A DNA stretch of 64,000 nucleotides from Rhizobiales bacterium 62-17 (lineage in GTDB: Bacteria; Pseudomonadota; Alphaproteobacteria; Rhizobiales; Beijerinckiaceae): assembly GCA_001898965.1 (NCBI GenBank), contig MKVW01000001.1, positions 616,308 to 680,307 of the forward strand. The letters are read 5' to 3'. Made by a program: the position numbers and the translations under genes. The notes beneath the pieces are model-generated. The model made no database searches. It was not told the DNA's origin and saw only the letters and a list, made by a program, of their open reading frames with translations. Positions 44,061 to 53,925 of the stretch are shown here, piece after piece (position 1 is the first letter of the stretch; every line of letters starts with the position of its first letter).

Positions 44061-45845
44061 GTGAAGCCTACCGAAATCACGGATCCCGCCTACTTTCACA
44101 AGGTCGTCGATTGCCAATGGGCTTGTCCGGCCCACACGCCAGTCCCCGAATATATTCGGTTGATTGCCGCAGGCCGTTACTCCGACGCCTACATGATCAA
44201 CTGGAAGTCGAACGTCTTCCCCGGCATTTTAGGACGTACCTGCGACCGGCCCTGTGAACCGGCCTGCCGCCGCGGCCGTGTCGAGGAAGAGCCGGTTGCC
44301 ATCTGCCGGCTCAAGCGCGTCGCCGCCGATTATAAGAGCGATGTGCGCGGGCTGATGCCCCAGCCGGGTAAGAAGAACGGTAAGCGCATCGCCTGTATCG
44401 GCGCCGGCCCGGCGTCGCTGACGGTGGCGCGCGATCTTGCCCCGCTCGGCTATGAGGTGACGGTCTTCGATCAGGACCCGAAGGCCGGCGGCTTCATGCG
44501 CACGCAGATCCCGAAATTCCGCCTGCCGGAAACGGTGATCGACGAGGAGGTCGGCTATGTGCTCGATCTCGGTGTCACCTTCCGCCACAAGCGCATCGAC
44601 AGCCTCAAGGCGATCCTGGACGAAGGCTACGATGCGGTTTTCGTCGGCACCGGCGCGCCGCGTGGGCGCGATCTCGACGTGCCCGGCCGCCAGGAGGCGG
44701 CCGCCAATATCCATATCGGCATCGATTGGCTGTCGAGCGTCTCCTTCGGTCATATCGACAAGATCGGCAAGCGGGTCGTCGTGCTCGGCGGCGGCAATAC
44801 AGCGATGGACTGCTGCCGCTCGTCGCGCCGTCTCGGCGGCGAGGAGGTGAAGGTTGTCGTGCGCTCGGGCTTCGAGGAAATGAAAGCCTCGCCCTGGGAG
44901 AAGGAGGATGCCATGCACGAAGGCATCCCCATCATGAACTATCTGGTGCCGAAAGCCTTCAACCATGCGGATGGCCGGCTGACCGGCGTCGTCTTCGAAA
45001 AGGTGAAGGCGGTGCGCGATGCAAAGGGCCGCCGCGATCTGGTGGCGACCGGCGAACCGGACGTGGTGATCGCGTGCGACGATGTGTTGATGGCTGTCGG
45101 CCAGGAGAATGCTTTCCCCTGGATCGAAAAGGACATCGGCATCGCGTTCGATCACTGGGGCATGCCGGTGGTCGATCCCGTCACCTATCAATCGACCGTG
45201 AAAGGCCTTTTTTTCGGCGGCGACGCGGCTTTCGGGCCAAAGAACATCATCACCGCCGTGGCCCATGGCCATGAGGCGGCGGTCTCGATCGACAAAATGC
45301 TTCGTGACGAGGACATCGAGCAGCGGCCATCGCCACTGACCAATCTGGTCAGCCAGAAGATGGGCATTCACGAGTGGAGCTATGACAACGCGGTTGCCAA
45401 CGACCTGCGCTACAAAGTGCCGTTGAAAGATGCCGAGATTGCCCTGAAGGACATTCGAACCGAGGTCGAACTTGGCTTCGATCTAAAACTCGGGTTTGCC
45501 GAAGCGCAGCGTTGCCTCAATTGCGATGCGCAGACCGTATTCACCGACAAGCTCTGCATCGAATGCGATGCCTGCGTCGACATCTGCCCGATGGACTGCA
45601 TCACTTTCACCACCAATGGTGAGGAGGGTGAATTGCGCCACAGGCTCAACGCGCCGGCGCCGAATACATCGCAGGATCTCTACGTCTCCGGTCCACTCAA
45701 AACGCACCGTGTCATGGTGAAGGACGAAGACGTCTGCTTGCACTGCGGCCTGTGCGCCGAGCGCTGCCCCACCGGCGCGTGGGACATGCAGAAATTCTAT
45801 CTTGAAATGACTCATGCAGGGCCATCATGCCGATCCAGAGCGTAA
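44061..45845 (+). CDS. FAD/Fe-S NAD(P)-linked oxidoreductase subunit (GltD-like) of a 2-oxoacid oxidoreductase
   Basis: A 594-residue protein starting at GTG 44061 behind AGAAGG. Cys-rich N-terminal domain (CQWACPAHTPVPEYI, GRTCDRPCEPACRRG) as in the glutamate synthase small subunit; FAD site IGAGPASLTVARDL; NAD(P) site VVVLGGGNTAMDCC; second FAD motif GLFFGGDAAFGPKNI. The C-terminal 100 residues hold a two-cluster ferredoxin domain, CIECDACVDICPMDC and CLHCGLCAERCPTGAW. It overlaps the korA-type gene by 19 bp. The set resembles the three-subunit 2-oxoglutarate:NADP+ oxidoreductase of Azoarcus evansii, where the flavin subunit passes electrons to NADP. A stand-alone ferredoxin:NADP reductase is the alternative. 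Confidence 0.85.
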   Translation: MKPTEITDPAYFHKVVDCQWACPAHTPVPEYIRLIAAGRYSDAYMINWKSNVFPGILGRTCDRPCEPACRRGRVEEEPVAICRLKRVAADYKSDVRGLMPQPGKKNGKRIACIGAGPASLTVARDLAPLGYEVTVFDQDPKAGGFMRTQIPKFRLPETVIDEEVGYVLDLGVTFRHKRIDSLKAILDEGYDAVFVGTGAPRGRDLDVPGRQEAAANIHIGIDWLSSVSFGHIDKIGKRVVVLGGGNTAMDCCRSSRRLGGEEVKVVVRSGFEEMKASPWEKEDAMHEGIPIMNYLVPKAFNHADGRLTGVVFEKVKAVRDAKGRRDLVATGEPDVVIACDDVLMAVGQENAFPWIEKDIGIAFDHWGMPVVDPVTYQSTVKGLFFGGDAAFGPKNIITAVAHGHEAAVSIDKMLRDEDIEQRPSPLTNLVSQKMGIHEWSYDNAVANDLRYKVPLKDAEIALKDIRTEVELGFDLKLGFAEAQRCLNCDAQTVFTDKLCIECDACVDICPMDCITFTTNGEEGELRHRLNAPAPNTSQDLYVSGPLKTHRVMVKDEDVCLHCGLCAERCPTGAWDMQKFYLEMTHAGPSCRSRA

Positions 45846-47650
45846 ACGATTTCGTCGTCCGTTTTGCCAACGTCAACGGTTCGGGATCGGCAAGCGCCAA
45901 CCAGCTCTTCGCCCGTTCCATCATCCGCATGGGTGTGCCGGTCACGCCGCGCAACATCTTTCCGTCCAACATCCAGGGGTTACCGACCTGGTATGAGGTG
46001 CGGGTAAGCGAAGCCGGCAATCTCGGTGCGCGCGGCGGCACTGATCTGCTCGTCGCGATGAATCCGCAGACCTGGGCCGACGACATCGCCGGCATCGAAC
46101 CGGGCGGCTATATTTTCTATGACTCCTCGCGGCCGATCCCGAAATCGCAGTTCCGCGACGATCTCACCATCATCGGCGTACCGCTGACGGAAATCTGCAA
46201 CAAGCGCTACACCGACGCGCGTCAGCGGCAATTGTTCAAGAACATTGTCTACGTCGGCGCGCTGGCGGCTTTGCTCGACATCGATTTCGCCGAGGTCGAA
46301 AAGCTAATCGACGAACAGTTCAAGGGTAAGGAAAAGCTGATCGCGCCCAATCACGAGGCCCTGCACATGGGCCGTGACTACGCGCGGGCCAATTTCGCAT
46401 GTCCGATCGGTTTGCGCGTGCGCCGGGCCGACAATGTCGGCGATCGCATTTTCATCGAAGGCAATCAGGCCGCCGGTCTGGGCGCTGTGTATGGTGGTGC
46501 CAGCGTCTGCGCCTGGTATCCGATTACGCCTTCGACATCGCTGGCCGAAGCTTTCATGGCCTATTGCAAGCGCCTGCGCGTCGACAAGGAGACGGGGCAG
46601 AACAAATTCGCCATCGTGCAAGCCGAGGACGAGCTCGCCTCCATCGGGATGGTGGTGGGCGCGGGCTGGAACGGCGCGCGTGCTTTCACCGCCACCTCCG
46701 GTCCTGGCATTTCGCTGATGCAGGAATTTTTGGGGCTGGCCTATTTCGCTGAAATTCCCGTGGTTCTCTTCGACGTGCAGCGCGGCGGGCCTTCGACCGG
46801 CATTCCGACACGCACGCAGCAATCGGATGTCTTAACCTGCGCCTATGCCTCGCACGGCGACACCAAGCACGTGTTGCTGTTCCCCGAAGACCCTTACGAA
46901 GCCTTTGAGTTCGGCGCTCTGGCTTTCGATCTGGCGGATCGGTTGCAGACACCGATCTTCGTCATGCTCGATCTCGACATCGGCTCAAACCACCGCCTGT
47001 GCGCGCCGTTCAAGTGGGACGACACCCGTCAACTCGATCGCGGCAAGGTGATGACCGCGCAGGAGCTGGAAGCCGGCAAGGAATTCGGCCGTTATCTCGA
47101 TGTCGATGGCGACGGCATTCCCTATCGCACTTTGCCGGGCACGCATGCGAAGCGCGGCGCCTACTTCACCCGCGGCACCACCAAGGATCGCTACGCGCGC
47201 TATTCGGAGGAGGGGCCTGACTACGTCGACAATATGGAACGCCTGGCCAAAAAATTCGACACGGCGAAAGGCTTGGTGCCGGGGCCGGTTGCGCGGCCGG
47301 CCAGCCGCCAGACCGATCTCGGCGTCATCTATTACGGCTCAACCTCACCGGCGATGAGCGAAGCGGCCGCCATGCTAGCGGGGCGCGGCATCCACCTCGA
47401 TCTCTTGCGCGTGCGCGGCTTCCCGTTCTCGCGCGAAGTGACCGATTTCATCGCTGCCCATGAGCGCGTGTTCGTGGTCGAGCAGAATAAGGATGGGCAA
47501 TTGCGCACCTTGCTGATGGTCGAATGCGGCATCGACCCGGCGCAACTCATGCCCATCGTGCACTACGACGGTAATCCCATCACCGCCCGTTTCATCGATC
47601 GGGCCATCGGCGAGGCCGTCAATCAGATCAAGGAGAGGGCGATCCCGTGA
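45827..47650 (+). CDS. korA: 2-oxoacid:acceptor oxidoreductase, fused gamma-alpha subunit (KorA type)
   Basis: A 607-residue subunit. The first 180 residues are the gamma domain (RFANVNGSGSASANQLFARSIIRMGVPVTPRNIFPSNIQGLPTWYEVR). The alpha (pyrimidine) domain follows, with GNQAAGLGAVYGGASVCAWYPITPSTSLAEAF and the GPGISLMQEFLGLAYFAEIPVV block. The C-terminal part has VIYYGSTSPAMSEAAAMLAGRGI. It oxidises a 2-oxoacid, most likely 2-oxoglutarate, to the acyl-CoA with the TPP-binding beta subunit encoded next (4-bp overlap). Overlaps on both sides indicate one translational unit. Confidence 0.9.
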   Translation: MPIQSVNDFVVRFANVNGSGSASANQLFARSIIRMGVPVTPRNIFPSNIQGLPTWYEVRVSEAGNLGARGGTDLLVAMNPQTWADDIAGIEPGGYIFYDSSRPIPKSQFRDDLTIIGVPLTEICNKRYTDARQRQLFKNIVYVGALAALLDIDFAEVEKLIDEQFKGKEKLIAPNHEALHMGRDYARANFACPIGLRVRRADNVGDRIFIEGNQAAGLGAVYGGASVCAWYPITPSTSLAEAFMAYCKRLRVDKETGQNKFAIVQAEDELASIGMVVGAGWNGARAFTATSGPGISLMQEFLGLAYFAEIPVVLFDVQRGGPSTGIPTRTQQSDVLTCAYASHGDTKHVLLFPEDPYEAFEFGALAFDLADRLQTPIFVMLDLDIGSNHRLCAPFKWDDTRQLDRGKVMTAQELEAGKEFGRYLDVDGDGIPYRTLPGTHAKRGAYFTRGTTKDRYARYSEEGPDYVDNMERLAKKFDTAKGLVPGPVARPASRQTDLGVIYYGSTSPAMSEAAAMLAGRGIHLDLLRVRGFPFSREVTDFIAAHERVFVVEQNKDGQLRTLLMVECGIDPAQLMPIVHYDGNPITARFIDRAIGEAVNQIKERAIP

Positions 47651-48702
47651 CCTATCTGCCCAAGCCGAAATTCCATCATCCCGATATCGAAACCAATTCG
47701 CTTGGCTTCAGCCATCGCGACTATGAAGGGCCGATCTCGACGCTCTGCGCCGGCTGCGGCCATGACTCGATCTCGGGCGCGATCATCAAGGCCTGTTTTG
47801 AACTCGCCATCGAGCCGCATCGGGTCGCCAAGCTCTCAGGCATCGGCTGTTCGTCGAAGACACCGACCTATTTTCTCGGCCAGTCGCATGGCTTCAATAC
47901 CGTGCACGGACGCATGCCCTCGGTGCTCACCGGCGCCAACATGGCGAACCGCGAATTGCTCTATCTTGGCGTGTCGGGTGACGGCGACAGCGCGTCCATC
48001 GGCTTTGGTCAGTTCGCTCATGCCATCAGGCGCGGCGTCAACATGGTCTATATCGTCGAGAACAATGGCGTTTACGGTCTCACCAAAGGCCAGTTTTCGG
48101 CCACCTCCGACAAGGGCTCGAAGAGCAAGAAGGGCGTCGCCAATACGGATTCGCCGATCGATCTGGTCGCCATGGCGCTGCAGCTTGGTGCCACTTTCGT
48201 GGCGCGTTCTTTCTCGGGCGACAAGGGTCAGCTTGTGCCGCTGATCAAGGCGGCCATCGAACACAAGGGCGCGGCCTTTATCGATTGCATCTCGCCCTGT
48301 GTCGCCTTCAACAATCACGACGGCTCGACCAAGAGTTTCGACTACGTGCGTGCCCATAACGCGGCCCTCAACACGCTCGACTTCATTACTGGTCAAGCCC
48401 CGATCACCGCCGATTATGCGCCGGGCACGGTGGAAGAGGTGAAGCTGCACGATGGTTCGACGATTAAGCTGCACAAGCTCGCCGCCGACCATGACGTGCG
48501 CGACCGAGGCGCCGCGATCAATGCGCTGCACCGGGTGCAGTCACGCGGCGAAATCGCCACGGGACTCATCTTTCTCGACGACGAGCCGGACGATCTGCAC
48601 GCCAATCTCAATACCGTGCTGAGGCCGCTCAACCGCCTGAACGATGCCGATCTGGTGCCGGGCAGCGCGGCACTGGACAAGATCAACGCGGGGCTGCGAT
48701 AG
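47647..48702 (+). CDS. korB: 2-oxoacid:acceptor oxidoreductase, beta (TPP-binding) subunit (KorB type)
   Basis: A 351-residue subunit from a GTG at 47647 that overlaps the korA stop (GTGA). Fe-S/TPP marks: STLCAGCGHDSISGAI near residue 35, GIGCSSKTPTYF, and the TPP-Mg motif VSGDGDSASIGFGQFAHAIRRG ending in VENNGVYGLTKGQ; a further Cys in DCISPCVAFNNHDGSTKSF. Length is a little above the usual 280-340. It completes the CoA-acylating oxidoreductase. The presence of this enzyme in an apparently aerobic genome suggests a role in low-potential electron supply or in a modified TCA cycle. Confidence 0.9.
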   Translation: MTYLPKPKFHHPDIETNSLGFSHRDYEGPISTLCAGCGHDSISGAIIKACFELAIEPHRVAKLSGIGCSSKTPTYFLGQSHGFNTVHGRMPSVLTGANMANRELLYLGVSGDGDSASIGFGQFAHAIRRGVNMVYIVENNGVYGLTKGQFSATSDKGSKSKKGVANTDSPIDLVAMALQLGATFVARSFSGDKGQLVPLIKAAIEHKGAAFIDCISPCVAFNNHDGSTKSFDYVRAHNAALNTLDFITGQAPITADYAPGTVEEVKLHDGSTIKLHKLAADHDVRDRGAAINALHRVQSRGEIATGLIFLDDEPDDLHANLNTVLRPLNRLNDADLVPGSAALDKINAGLR

Positions 48703-48819
48703 CAGATTCCGCCGGTTGGGGGCTGGCTTCCATCTTTTAGCTACGATTGCATGTCAGATTTTTGACAGTCAGGCGACAGCTCAGCCGCTTGTTGTTCCAA
48801 ATGTTTGAAGGCATCTGAC

Positions 48820-49056
48820 ATGAATGCTCTCGTCACGGCAGCGGTCCTGTGCCTGGTCGGCACGTCGACCGCTTTTGCCATGCATCCCACCTCCCGTGCG
48901 ACGGCCCAGGGCCAGGGTGTGCAAGGCCAATATATCGTCAGCCGCGATACACCACGTCCGTCGCGGCCGAAGCCGGCGCATGCCCACTACGGGCCGGTCG
49001 CTTTTTTCGGTTCGAGCGCCTATGTGCAGCCTGGCGATCCCGACTACGTCCGCTAG
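48820..49056 (+). CDS. Small secreted protein of unknown function
   Basis: A 78-residue protein: signal peptide MNALVTAAVLCLVGTSTAFA, then a short mature part rich in Gln/Gly/Pro/Ser ending SSAYVQPGDPDYVR. The Shine-Dalgarno is weak (TTGAAGG at 48804-48810). The mature end (AYVQPGDPDYVR) recalls many tiny exported proteins of Hyphomicrobiales that end in a P-x-D-P-x-[VI]R motif. Its stop overlaps the convergent hydrolase gene by 4 bp. No function can be assigned. Confidence 0.6.
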   Translation: MNALVTAAVLCLVGTSTAFAMHPTSRATAQGQGVQGQYIVSRDTPRPSRPKPAHAHYGPVAFFGSSAYVQPGDPDYVR

Positions 49057-50387
49057 AAGCGCGCATTGATCCACTTCGCCGCATAGTCGAACAGGTTCTT
49101 CATCGTATTCGAATACTGGCCCTTGGTGGTCTCGCAGGCCGTGCAGGGCGTGAACCCGTGCGTTGCGCCCTCGATGACCACATAATCCTTGTCCTTTGTT
49201 TTGGCCTCGTCGAAGGTCATCTCGTTGTCGCGTACGAAATTGGCACCACCCATGGCCGCATACATCTGCGGCACCTGGATCACCCGCACCGCGCAGACCG
49301 TCGAATTGTTGCTCGAACACTGATCTATGCCATCGAACGAATTGGTCGAGCGGATGGCATTGGCGCTCAGGAAGGAATTGACGCTGTAGACCTTCGTGCC
49401 GGTGTCGAAAGCACGGTTGGTTTCGCGCGAGCGCGGATCGGGTGCGGCGACCGAGGCGATCACCCTGGTTTCGATCGTCCCGTCGTTGCGCAGCAGTTTC
49501 TCCGGCCGCACCGTGCTCATGATGCTGGCGATGTGCGGATCGAGTACATGCAGCGAGCCCGTGCCGCCTGGTCCGCCTACCGGATTGCCGGCCATGAGCA
49601 CGACGAAAATATCATTGTCGCGGGTGAGGTATTTGCCCTCCGTCATGCGCGCCTTGATGGCCAGCGCCTTGTCGATGAGCTTGTTCATGCGCGCCGACTG
49701 GGCGGCAAAATAGCGCTTCTGGAAATCCTCCGAATAGACCGAGCGGCCTTGCGGATTGTAGCCGTTCTTCGGATCGAACGGGTCGAGCGAGGGGTCGATC
49801 TCGCCGGTCTCTTCGTTGATGACCGAGCCGTTGAAGCCGCGCAATGTCGTCATCGGATAGCCGGGATGGGCGTCGGCGAAGACGATGCCGTCGGCTGGCG
49901 GCAGGCCGGTGAGTTCGTCGCCGCATCGGGTCAGCCGCTGAGGATCCTTGCAGAAGGAAACCCCGTTCTCGGCCACAGCCTGATAGAAGGCCATCGTCGG
50001 CGCCCCGCCGCTGTGGCCGAACAAGAGCACCTTCTCGATGCCCGGTTGGCGCTTGAGGAATTCGACGCCGGCCTTCACGTCCAGGGCGGTCTGTTCCCAG
50101 ACGACACGCACCTCGTTGTTGTCGAAGCGCGAATTCATACAAAGCACGGCAAAGCCGCGTTTGGAGAATTCGGTGCAGGCAGGGTGCGAAAGGAAATTGA
50201 CGGTGCGGTGCATCACCAGGATGCCGATCCGCGCCGTCCCCTGGTCAGGCTTGTAATAGACGCCCTTGGCCGGGCCGAGGGGATAATAGATCGGATTGCT
50301 CTGCGCCAACGCGACGTTGGCACCCAAGGGCGCGGCAAAGGTTGCGACAAGACCGATCAGGCTCGATTTGAACGTGCCGGCAAACAT
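49053..50387 (-). CDS. Exported alpha/beta hydrolase, paralogue of 38283-39521
   Basis: A 444-residue protein with a signal peptide (SSLIGLVATFAAPLGANVALAQ) and GGGAGG before the ATG. The nucleophile elbow is FGHSGGAPTMAFY (Ser) near residue 125; a C-terminal IEGATHGFTPC gives the His. Two Cys pairs (residues about 355-365 and the TPCTAC tail) could form disulfides, fitting a periplasmic location. The segment LDPFDPKNGYNPQG...RYFAAQSARM mirrors the cytoplasmic homologue. It follows uvrA on the same strand after 117 bp but is unlikely to share its function. The substrate is unknown. Confidence 0.82.
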   Translation of the reverse strand: MFAGTFKSSLIGLVATFAAPLGANVALAQSNPIYYPLGPAKGVYYKPDQGTARIGILVMHRTVNFLSHPACTEFSKRGFAVLCMNSRFDNNEVRVVWEQTALDVKAGVEFLKRQPGIEKVLLFGHSGGAPTMAFYQAVAENGVSFCKDPQRLTRCGDELTGLPPADGIVFADAHPGYPMTTLRGFNGSVINEETGEIDPSLDPFDPKNGYNPQGRSVYSEDFQKRYFAAQSARMNKLIDKALAIKARMTEGKYLTRDNDIFVVLMAGNPVGGPGGTGSLHVLDPHIASIMSTVRPEKLLRNDGTIETRVIASVAAPDPRSRETNRAFDTGTKVYSVNSFLSANAIRSTNSFDGIDQCSSNNSTVCAVRVIQVPQMYAAMGGANFVRDNEMTFDEAKTKDKDYVVIEGATHGFTPCTACETTKGQYSNTMKNLFDYAAKWINARF

Positions 50388-50504
50388 GCTGTCCTCCCAA
50401 CTCTTCGTGACGCGACCGAAGGCGCGTTATTTTGAGTCGGAAACTGCGCTGTTTCACGCGACATTTCAATGTTGGGCCTAGCCCACGAGAACGGCAGGCG
50501 GCGC

Positions 50505-53500
50505 TTACTCCGCCGCCGCCTTGCTGACCTTCTCAGTCTTCTCCGCCGCCGCGATGGGCCGGCGCGCCAACACTTCCTTGAGGAAGCGGCCGGTGTGCGA
50601 ACGCGGGTTCTTGACGATGTCTTCGGGCGTGCCGGTGGCGACGATCTCGCCGCCGCCGTCGCCGCCCTCGGGACCAAGGTCGATCACCCAGTCGGCTGTC
50701 TTGATCACTTCGAGATTGTGCTCGATGACAACAACCGTATTGCCCTGGTCGACCAGTTCGTGCAGCACTTCCAGCAATTTCTTGACGTCGTGGAAATGCA
50801 GGCCCGTGGTCGGCTCGTCGAGAATGTAGAGCGTGCGGCCGGTCGAGCGGCGCGACAATTCCTTCGACAGCTTGACGCGCTGCGCCTCACCGCCGGACAG
50901 CGTCGTCGCCTGCTGGCCGACCTTGATATAGTCGAGGCCGACGCGCGCCAAGGTCTCCATCTTCTCGCGGATCGTCGGCACCGCCTTGAACACCTGGCGG
51001 GCTTCCTCGACGGTCATGTCGAGCACATCGGCGATGCTGCGCTCGCGATATTTCACTTCCAAGGTCTCGCGATCGTAACGCTTGCCCTTGCACACGTCGC
51101 AGGTGACGTAGACGTCGGGCAGGAAGTGCATTTCGATCTTGATGACGCCGTCGCCCTGGCAGGCCTCGCAGCGTCCGCCCTTGACGTTGAACGAGAAGCG
51201 TCCCGGCTGATAGCCGCGCGCCTTGGCTTCCGGCAGGCCGGCGAACCATTCGCGGATCGGCGTGAAGGCGCCGGTATAGGTCGCCGGATTGGAGCGCGGC
51301 GTGCGCCCGATCGGCGACTGATCGATATCGATCACCTTGTCGAGATGTTCGATGCCTTCGATCTTGTCGTGTGGCGCCGGATGTTCCAACGCACCGTTGA
51401 GTTTGCGCGCCACGGCCTTGTAGAGCGTATCGATGATCAAAGTCGACTTGCCGCCACCGGACACGCCGGTGATGCAGGTGAATGTGCCCAGCGGGATTTC
51501 CGCATCGACATTCTTCAAGTTGTTACCGCGCGCGCCGACCACTTTCAGCTTGCGCCCCGGCTGTGGCTTGCGTCGCGCGCGTGGCACCATCACTGATTTG
51601 CGTCCGGTGAGATAATCGCCGGTCAGCGATTTCGGGTCGTTGAGGATGTGCTGCGGCGTGCCTTCTGAGACGATGTGGCCGCCATGGATGCCGGCACCTG
51701 GGCCGACGTCGACCACGTGGTCGGCGGTGAGAATGGCGTCCTCGTCATGTTCGACGACGATCACGGTGTTGCCGAGATCGCGCAGCCGCCGCAGGGTGTC
51801 GAGCAACCGCGCATTGTCGCGCTGATGCAGCCCGATTGAAGGTTCGTCGAGCACATAGAGCACGCCCGTCAGGCCCGAGCCGATCTGCGAGGCCAAGCGA
51901 ATGCGCTGGCTTTCGCCGCCCGACAGCGAGCCGGAGTTGCGCGCCAGGGTCAGATAGTCGAGACCGACATCGACCAGGAAGATCAGGCGTTCGCGGATTT
52001 CCTTGAGGATGCGTCCGGCGATCTCGTTGCGCTTCTTGTCGAGATGCTGCGGCAGGTCCGTGGCCCATTGCGCCGCCTGGCGCACCGAGAGCTGGGCGAT
52101 CTCGCCGATGTGCTTGCCGTCGATCTTCACGGCGAGGGCTTCCGGTTTCAGACGATGGCCTTCGCAGGCGGCGCAGGGCGTATCGGCCATGAAGCGGCCG
52201 ATTTCCTCGCGCGCCCATTCGCTTTCGGTTTCGAGATAGCGGCGCTCCAGATTGCGCACCACGCCTTCGAACGGCTTCTTCACCTGATAGGAACGCAGCC
52301 CGTCGTCATAGGCGAATTTGACCTCGTCCTCGCCGGAGCCGAACAGGATGACGTCGCGCGCCTTCTTCGGCAGATTGTCCCACGGCTCGTCGAGGCGGAA
52401 CTTGTAGTGCTTGCTCAGCGCTTCGAGGGTCTGCAGGTAATAGGGCGAGGACGACTTGGCCCAAGGCGCGATGGCGCCTTTGCGCAAGGTCACCTTGCCA
52501 TCAGGCACCACCAGATCGGAATCGATCTTCTGTTCGAAGCCGAGGCCGGAACAGACCGGGCAGGCCCCGAATGGATTGTTGAACGAGAAAAGCCGCGGTT
52601 CGATCTCAGGGATGGTGAAGCCGGAGACCGGGCAGGCGAATTTCGATGAGAACAGGATGCGCTTCGGCTCGCCCTTGGCATCCTTCTCGTCGGCGAACTC
52701 GACCACGGCGATGCCGTCGGCCAGTTCCAGCGCCGTTTCGATGGATTCGGCCAGGCGCGCGGCGATATCAGCCCGCACGACGATGCGATCCACCACCACG
52801 TCGATCTCATGCTTGAATTTTTTGTCGAGCGTTGGCGCGTCGGCGATCTCGTGATAGGTGCCGTTGACCTTGAGGCGCTGGAAGCCGCGCTTCATATATT
52901 CGGCGATTTCCTTGCGGAATTCGCCCTTGCGTCCCCGCACCACCGGCGCCAGCAGATAGAGCCGCGATTTCTCCGGCAGCGCCAGCACCCGGTCGACCAT
53001 CTGGCTCACCGTCTGGCTTTCGATCGGCAGGCCCGTCGCCGGCGAATAGGGAATGCCGACGCGCGCCCAGAGGAGGCGCATATAGTCGTGAATCTCGGTC
53101 ACCGTGCCGACGGTGGAGCGCGGGTTCTTCGACGTGGTCTTCTGTTCGATGGAAATGGCGGGCGACAGGCCGTCGATCTGGTCGACGTCCGGCTTCTGCA
53201 TCATCTCCAGGAACTGCCGGGCATAGGCCGACAATGATTCCACATAGCGGCGCTGGCCCTCGGCATAGATCGTGTCGAAGGCGAGCGACGATTTGCCCGA
53301 ACCCGACAGGCCGGTGAACACCACCAGCTTGTCGCGTGGAATGGTCAGATCGACATTCTTGAGATTGTGCTCGCGTGCGCCACGCACGGTGATCGAGCGC
53401 ATGTCGACGGGAGCGGCCGCTGTTCGGCCGAGGCCGGGCAGGGACGGTGTTTTGGCAGCAGGGGCGGCCGATTGGGATTTCTGGCTGCGCGCGGTCTTGG

Positions 53501-53522
53501 CGCGCGGCTTAGCGTCTTTCAT
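50505..53522 (-). CDS. uvrA: Excinuclease ABC subunit A
   Basis: A 1005-residue DNA-damage sensor of nucleotide excision repair. The ATG at 53522 (MKDAKPRAK) is chosen over an in-frame TTG at 53573. A basic 55-residue extension precedes the usual start ([19 protein letters not shown]). ATPase motifs: [14 protein letters not shown] and [14 protein letters not shown]; signatures [19 protein letters not shown] and [18 protein letters not shown]; zinc modules [14 protein letters not shown] and [16 protein letters not shown]. It is divergent from ssb, with a LexA box between them, as in E. coli, so SOS induction is expected. Confidence 0.96.
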   Translation of the reverse strand: MKDAKPRAKTARSQKSQSAAPAAKTPSLPGLGRTAAAPVDMRSITVRGAREHNLKNVDLTIPRDKLVVFTGLSGSGKSSLAFDTIYAEGQRRYVESLSAYARQFLEMMQKPDVDQIDGLSPAISIEQKTTSKNPRSTVGTVTEIHDYMRLLWARVGIPYSPATGLPIESQTVSQMVDRVLALPEKSRLYLLAPVVRGRKGEFRKEIAEYMKRGFQRLKVNGTYHEIADAPTLDKKFKHEIDVVVDRIVVRADIAARLAESIETALELADGIAVVEFADEKDAKGEPKRILFSSKFACPVSGFTIPEIEPRLFSFNNPFGACPVCSGLGFEQKIDSDLVVPDGKVTLRKGAIAPWAKSSSPYYLQTLEALSKHYKFRLDEPWDNLPKKARDVILFGSGEDEVKFAYDDGLRSYQVKKPFEGVVRNLERRYLETESEWAREEIGRFMADTPCAACEGHRLKPEALAVKIDGKHIGEIAQLSVRQAAQWATDLPQHLDKKRNEIAGRILKEIRERLIFLVDVGLDYLTLARNSGSLSGGESQRIRLASQIGSGLTGVLYVLDEPSIGLHQRDNARLLDTLRRLRDLGNTVIVVEHDEDAILTADHVVDVGPGAGIHGGHIVSEGTPQHILNDPKSLTGDYLTGRKSVMVPRARRKPQPGRKLKVVGARGNNLKNVDAEIPLGTFTCITGVSGGGKSTLIIDTLYKAVARKLNGALEHPAPHDKIEGIEHLDKVIDIDQSPIGRTPRSNPATYTGAFTPIREWFAGLPEAKARGYQPGRFSFNVKGGRCEACQGDGVIKIEMHFLPDVYVTCDVCKGKRYDRETLEVKYRERSIADVLDMTVEEARQVFKAVPTIREKMETLARVGLDYIKVGQQATTLSGGEAQRVKLSKELSRRSTGRTLYILDEPTTGLHFHDVKKLLEVLHELVDQGNTVVVIEHNLEVIKTADWVIDLGPEGGDGGGEIVATGTPEDIVKNPRSHTGRFLKEVLARRPIAAAEKTEKVSKAAAE

Positions 53523-53925
53523 GGGGCGGTCCGGCGGATAGGGTTCCGTGAATGTAGGCTGCAGCTTGGGCAATGCTATGTCGTACCCAAAGTCGAGGCC
53601 CAGATATTCACAAGCTTCCCTATATAGGTGCTCGTTTCTGTCAGTGCTTGCAACGCGGATACGAATAGACTAGAACAAATATAGAACATTGATCTGGAAC
53701 TGTCGAGCGCTGTGGACAACGGGCTCTGGCTCCCAGGCGGCGCTCACGGCCGGCCACCGGACAGTTTACGACAGAGGTATGAGGGCGGGCCGTTCGACGG
53801 CCGCCGGGAGCGGGATGCGAAGGCTTGAGCCAATTGAAGCCCCGTTCCGATGATACGAGCAGATGAGTTTCATGACTTTGGATCGCCGCGATCCAAATCG
53901 TCGTGATGAGGCAATGGAGAGCGTT
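53523..53925. other. Shared uvrA-ssb regulatory region
   Basis: 403 bp without a gene. It contains the LexA box at 53673-53687 and, downstream towards ssb, a hairpin GGCCGT-TCG-ACGGCC at 53788-53802. The ssb leader after the box is about 240 bp, long for a bacterial gene; the region from 53863 has an in-frame but poorly supported ATG for ssb. Confidence 0.6.
53673..53687. promoter_or_regulatory. LexA (SOS) box, alphaproteobacterial type
   Basis: GAAC-AAATATA-GAAC: the direct-repeat GAAC-N7-GAAC consensus of alphaproteobacterial LexA, exact at all eight fixed bases. It is 151 bp before the uvrA ATG and 239 bp before the ssb ATG, so it can serve both. Confidence 0.88.
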
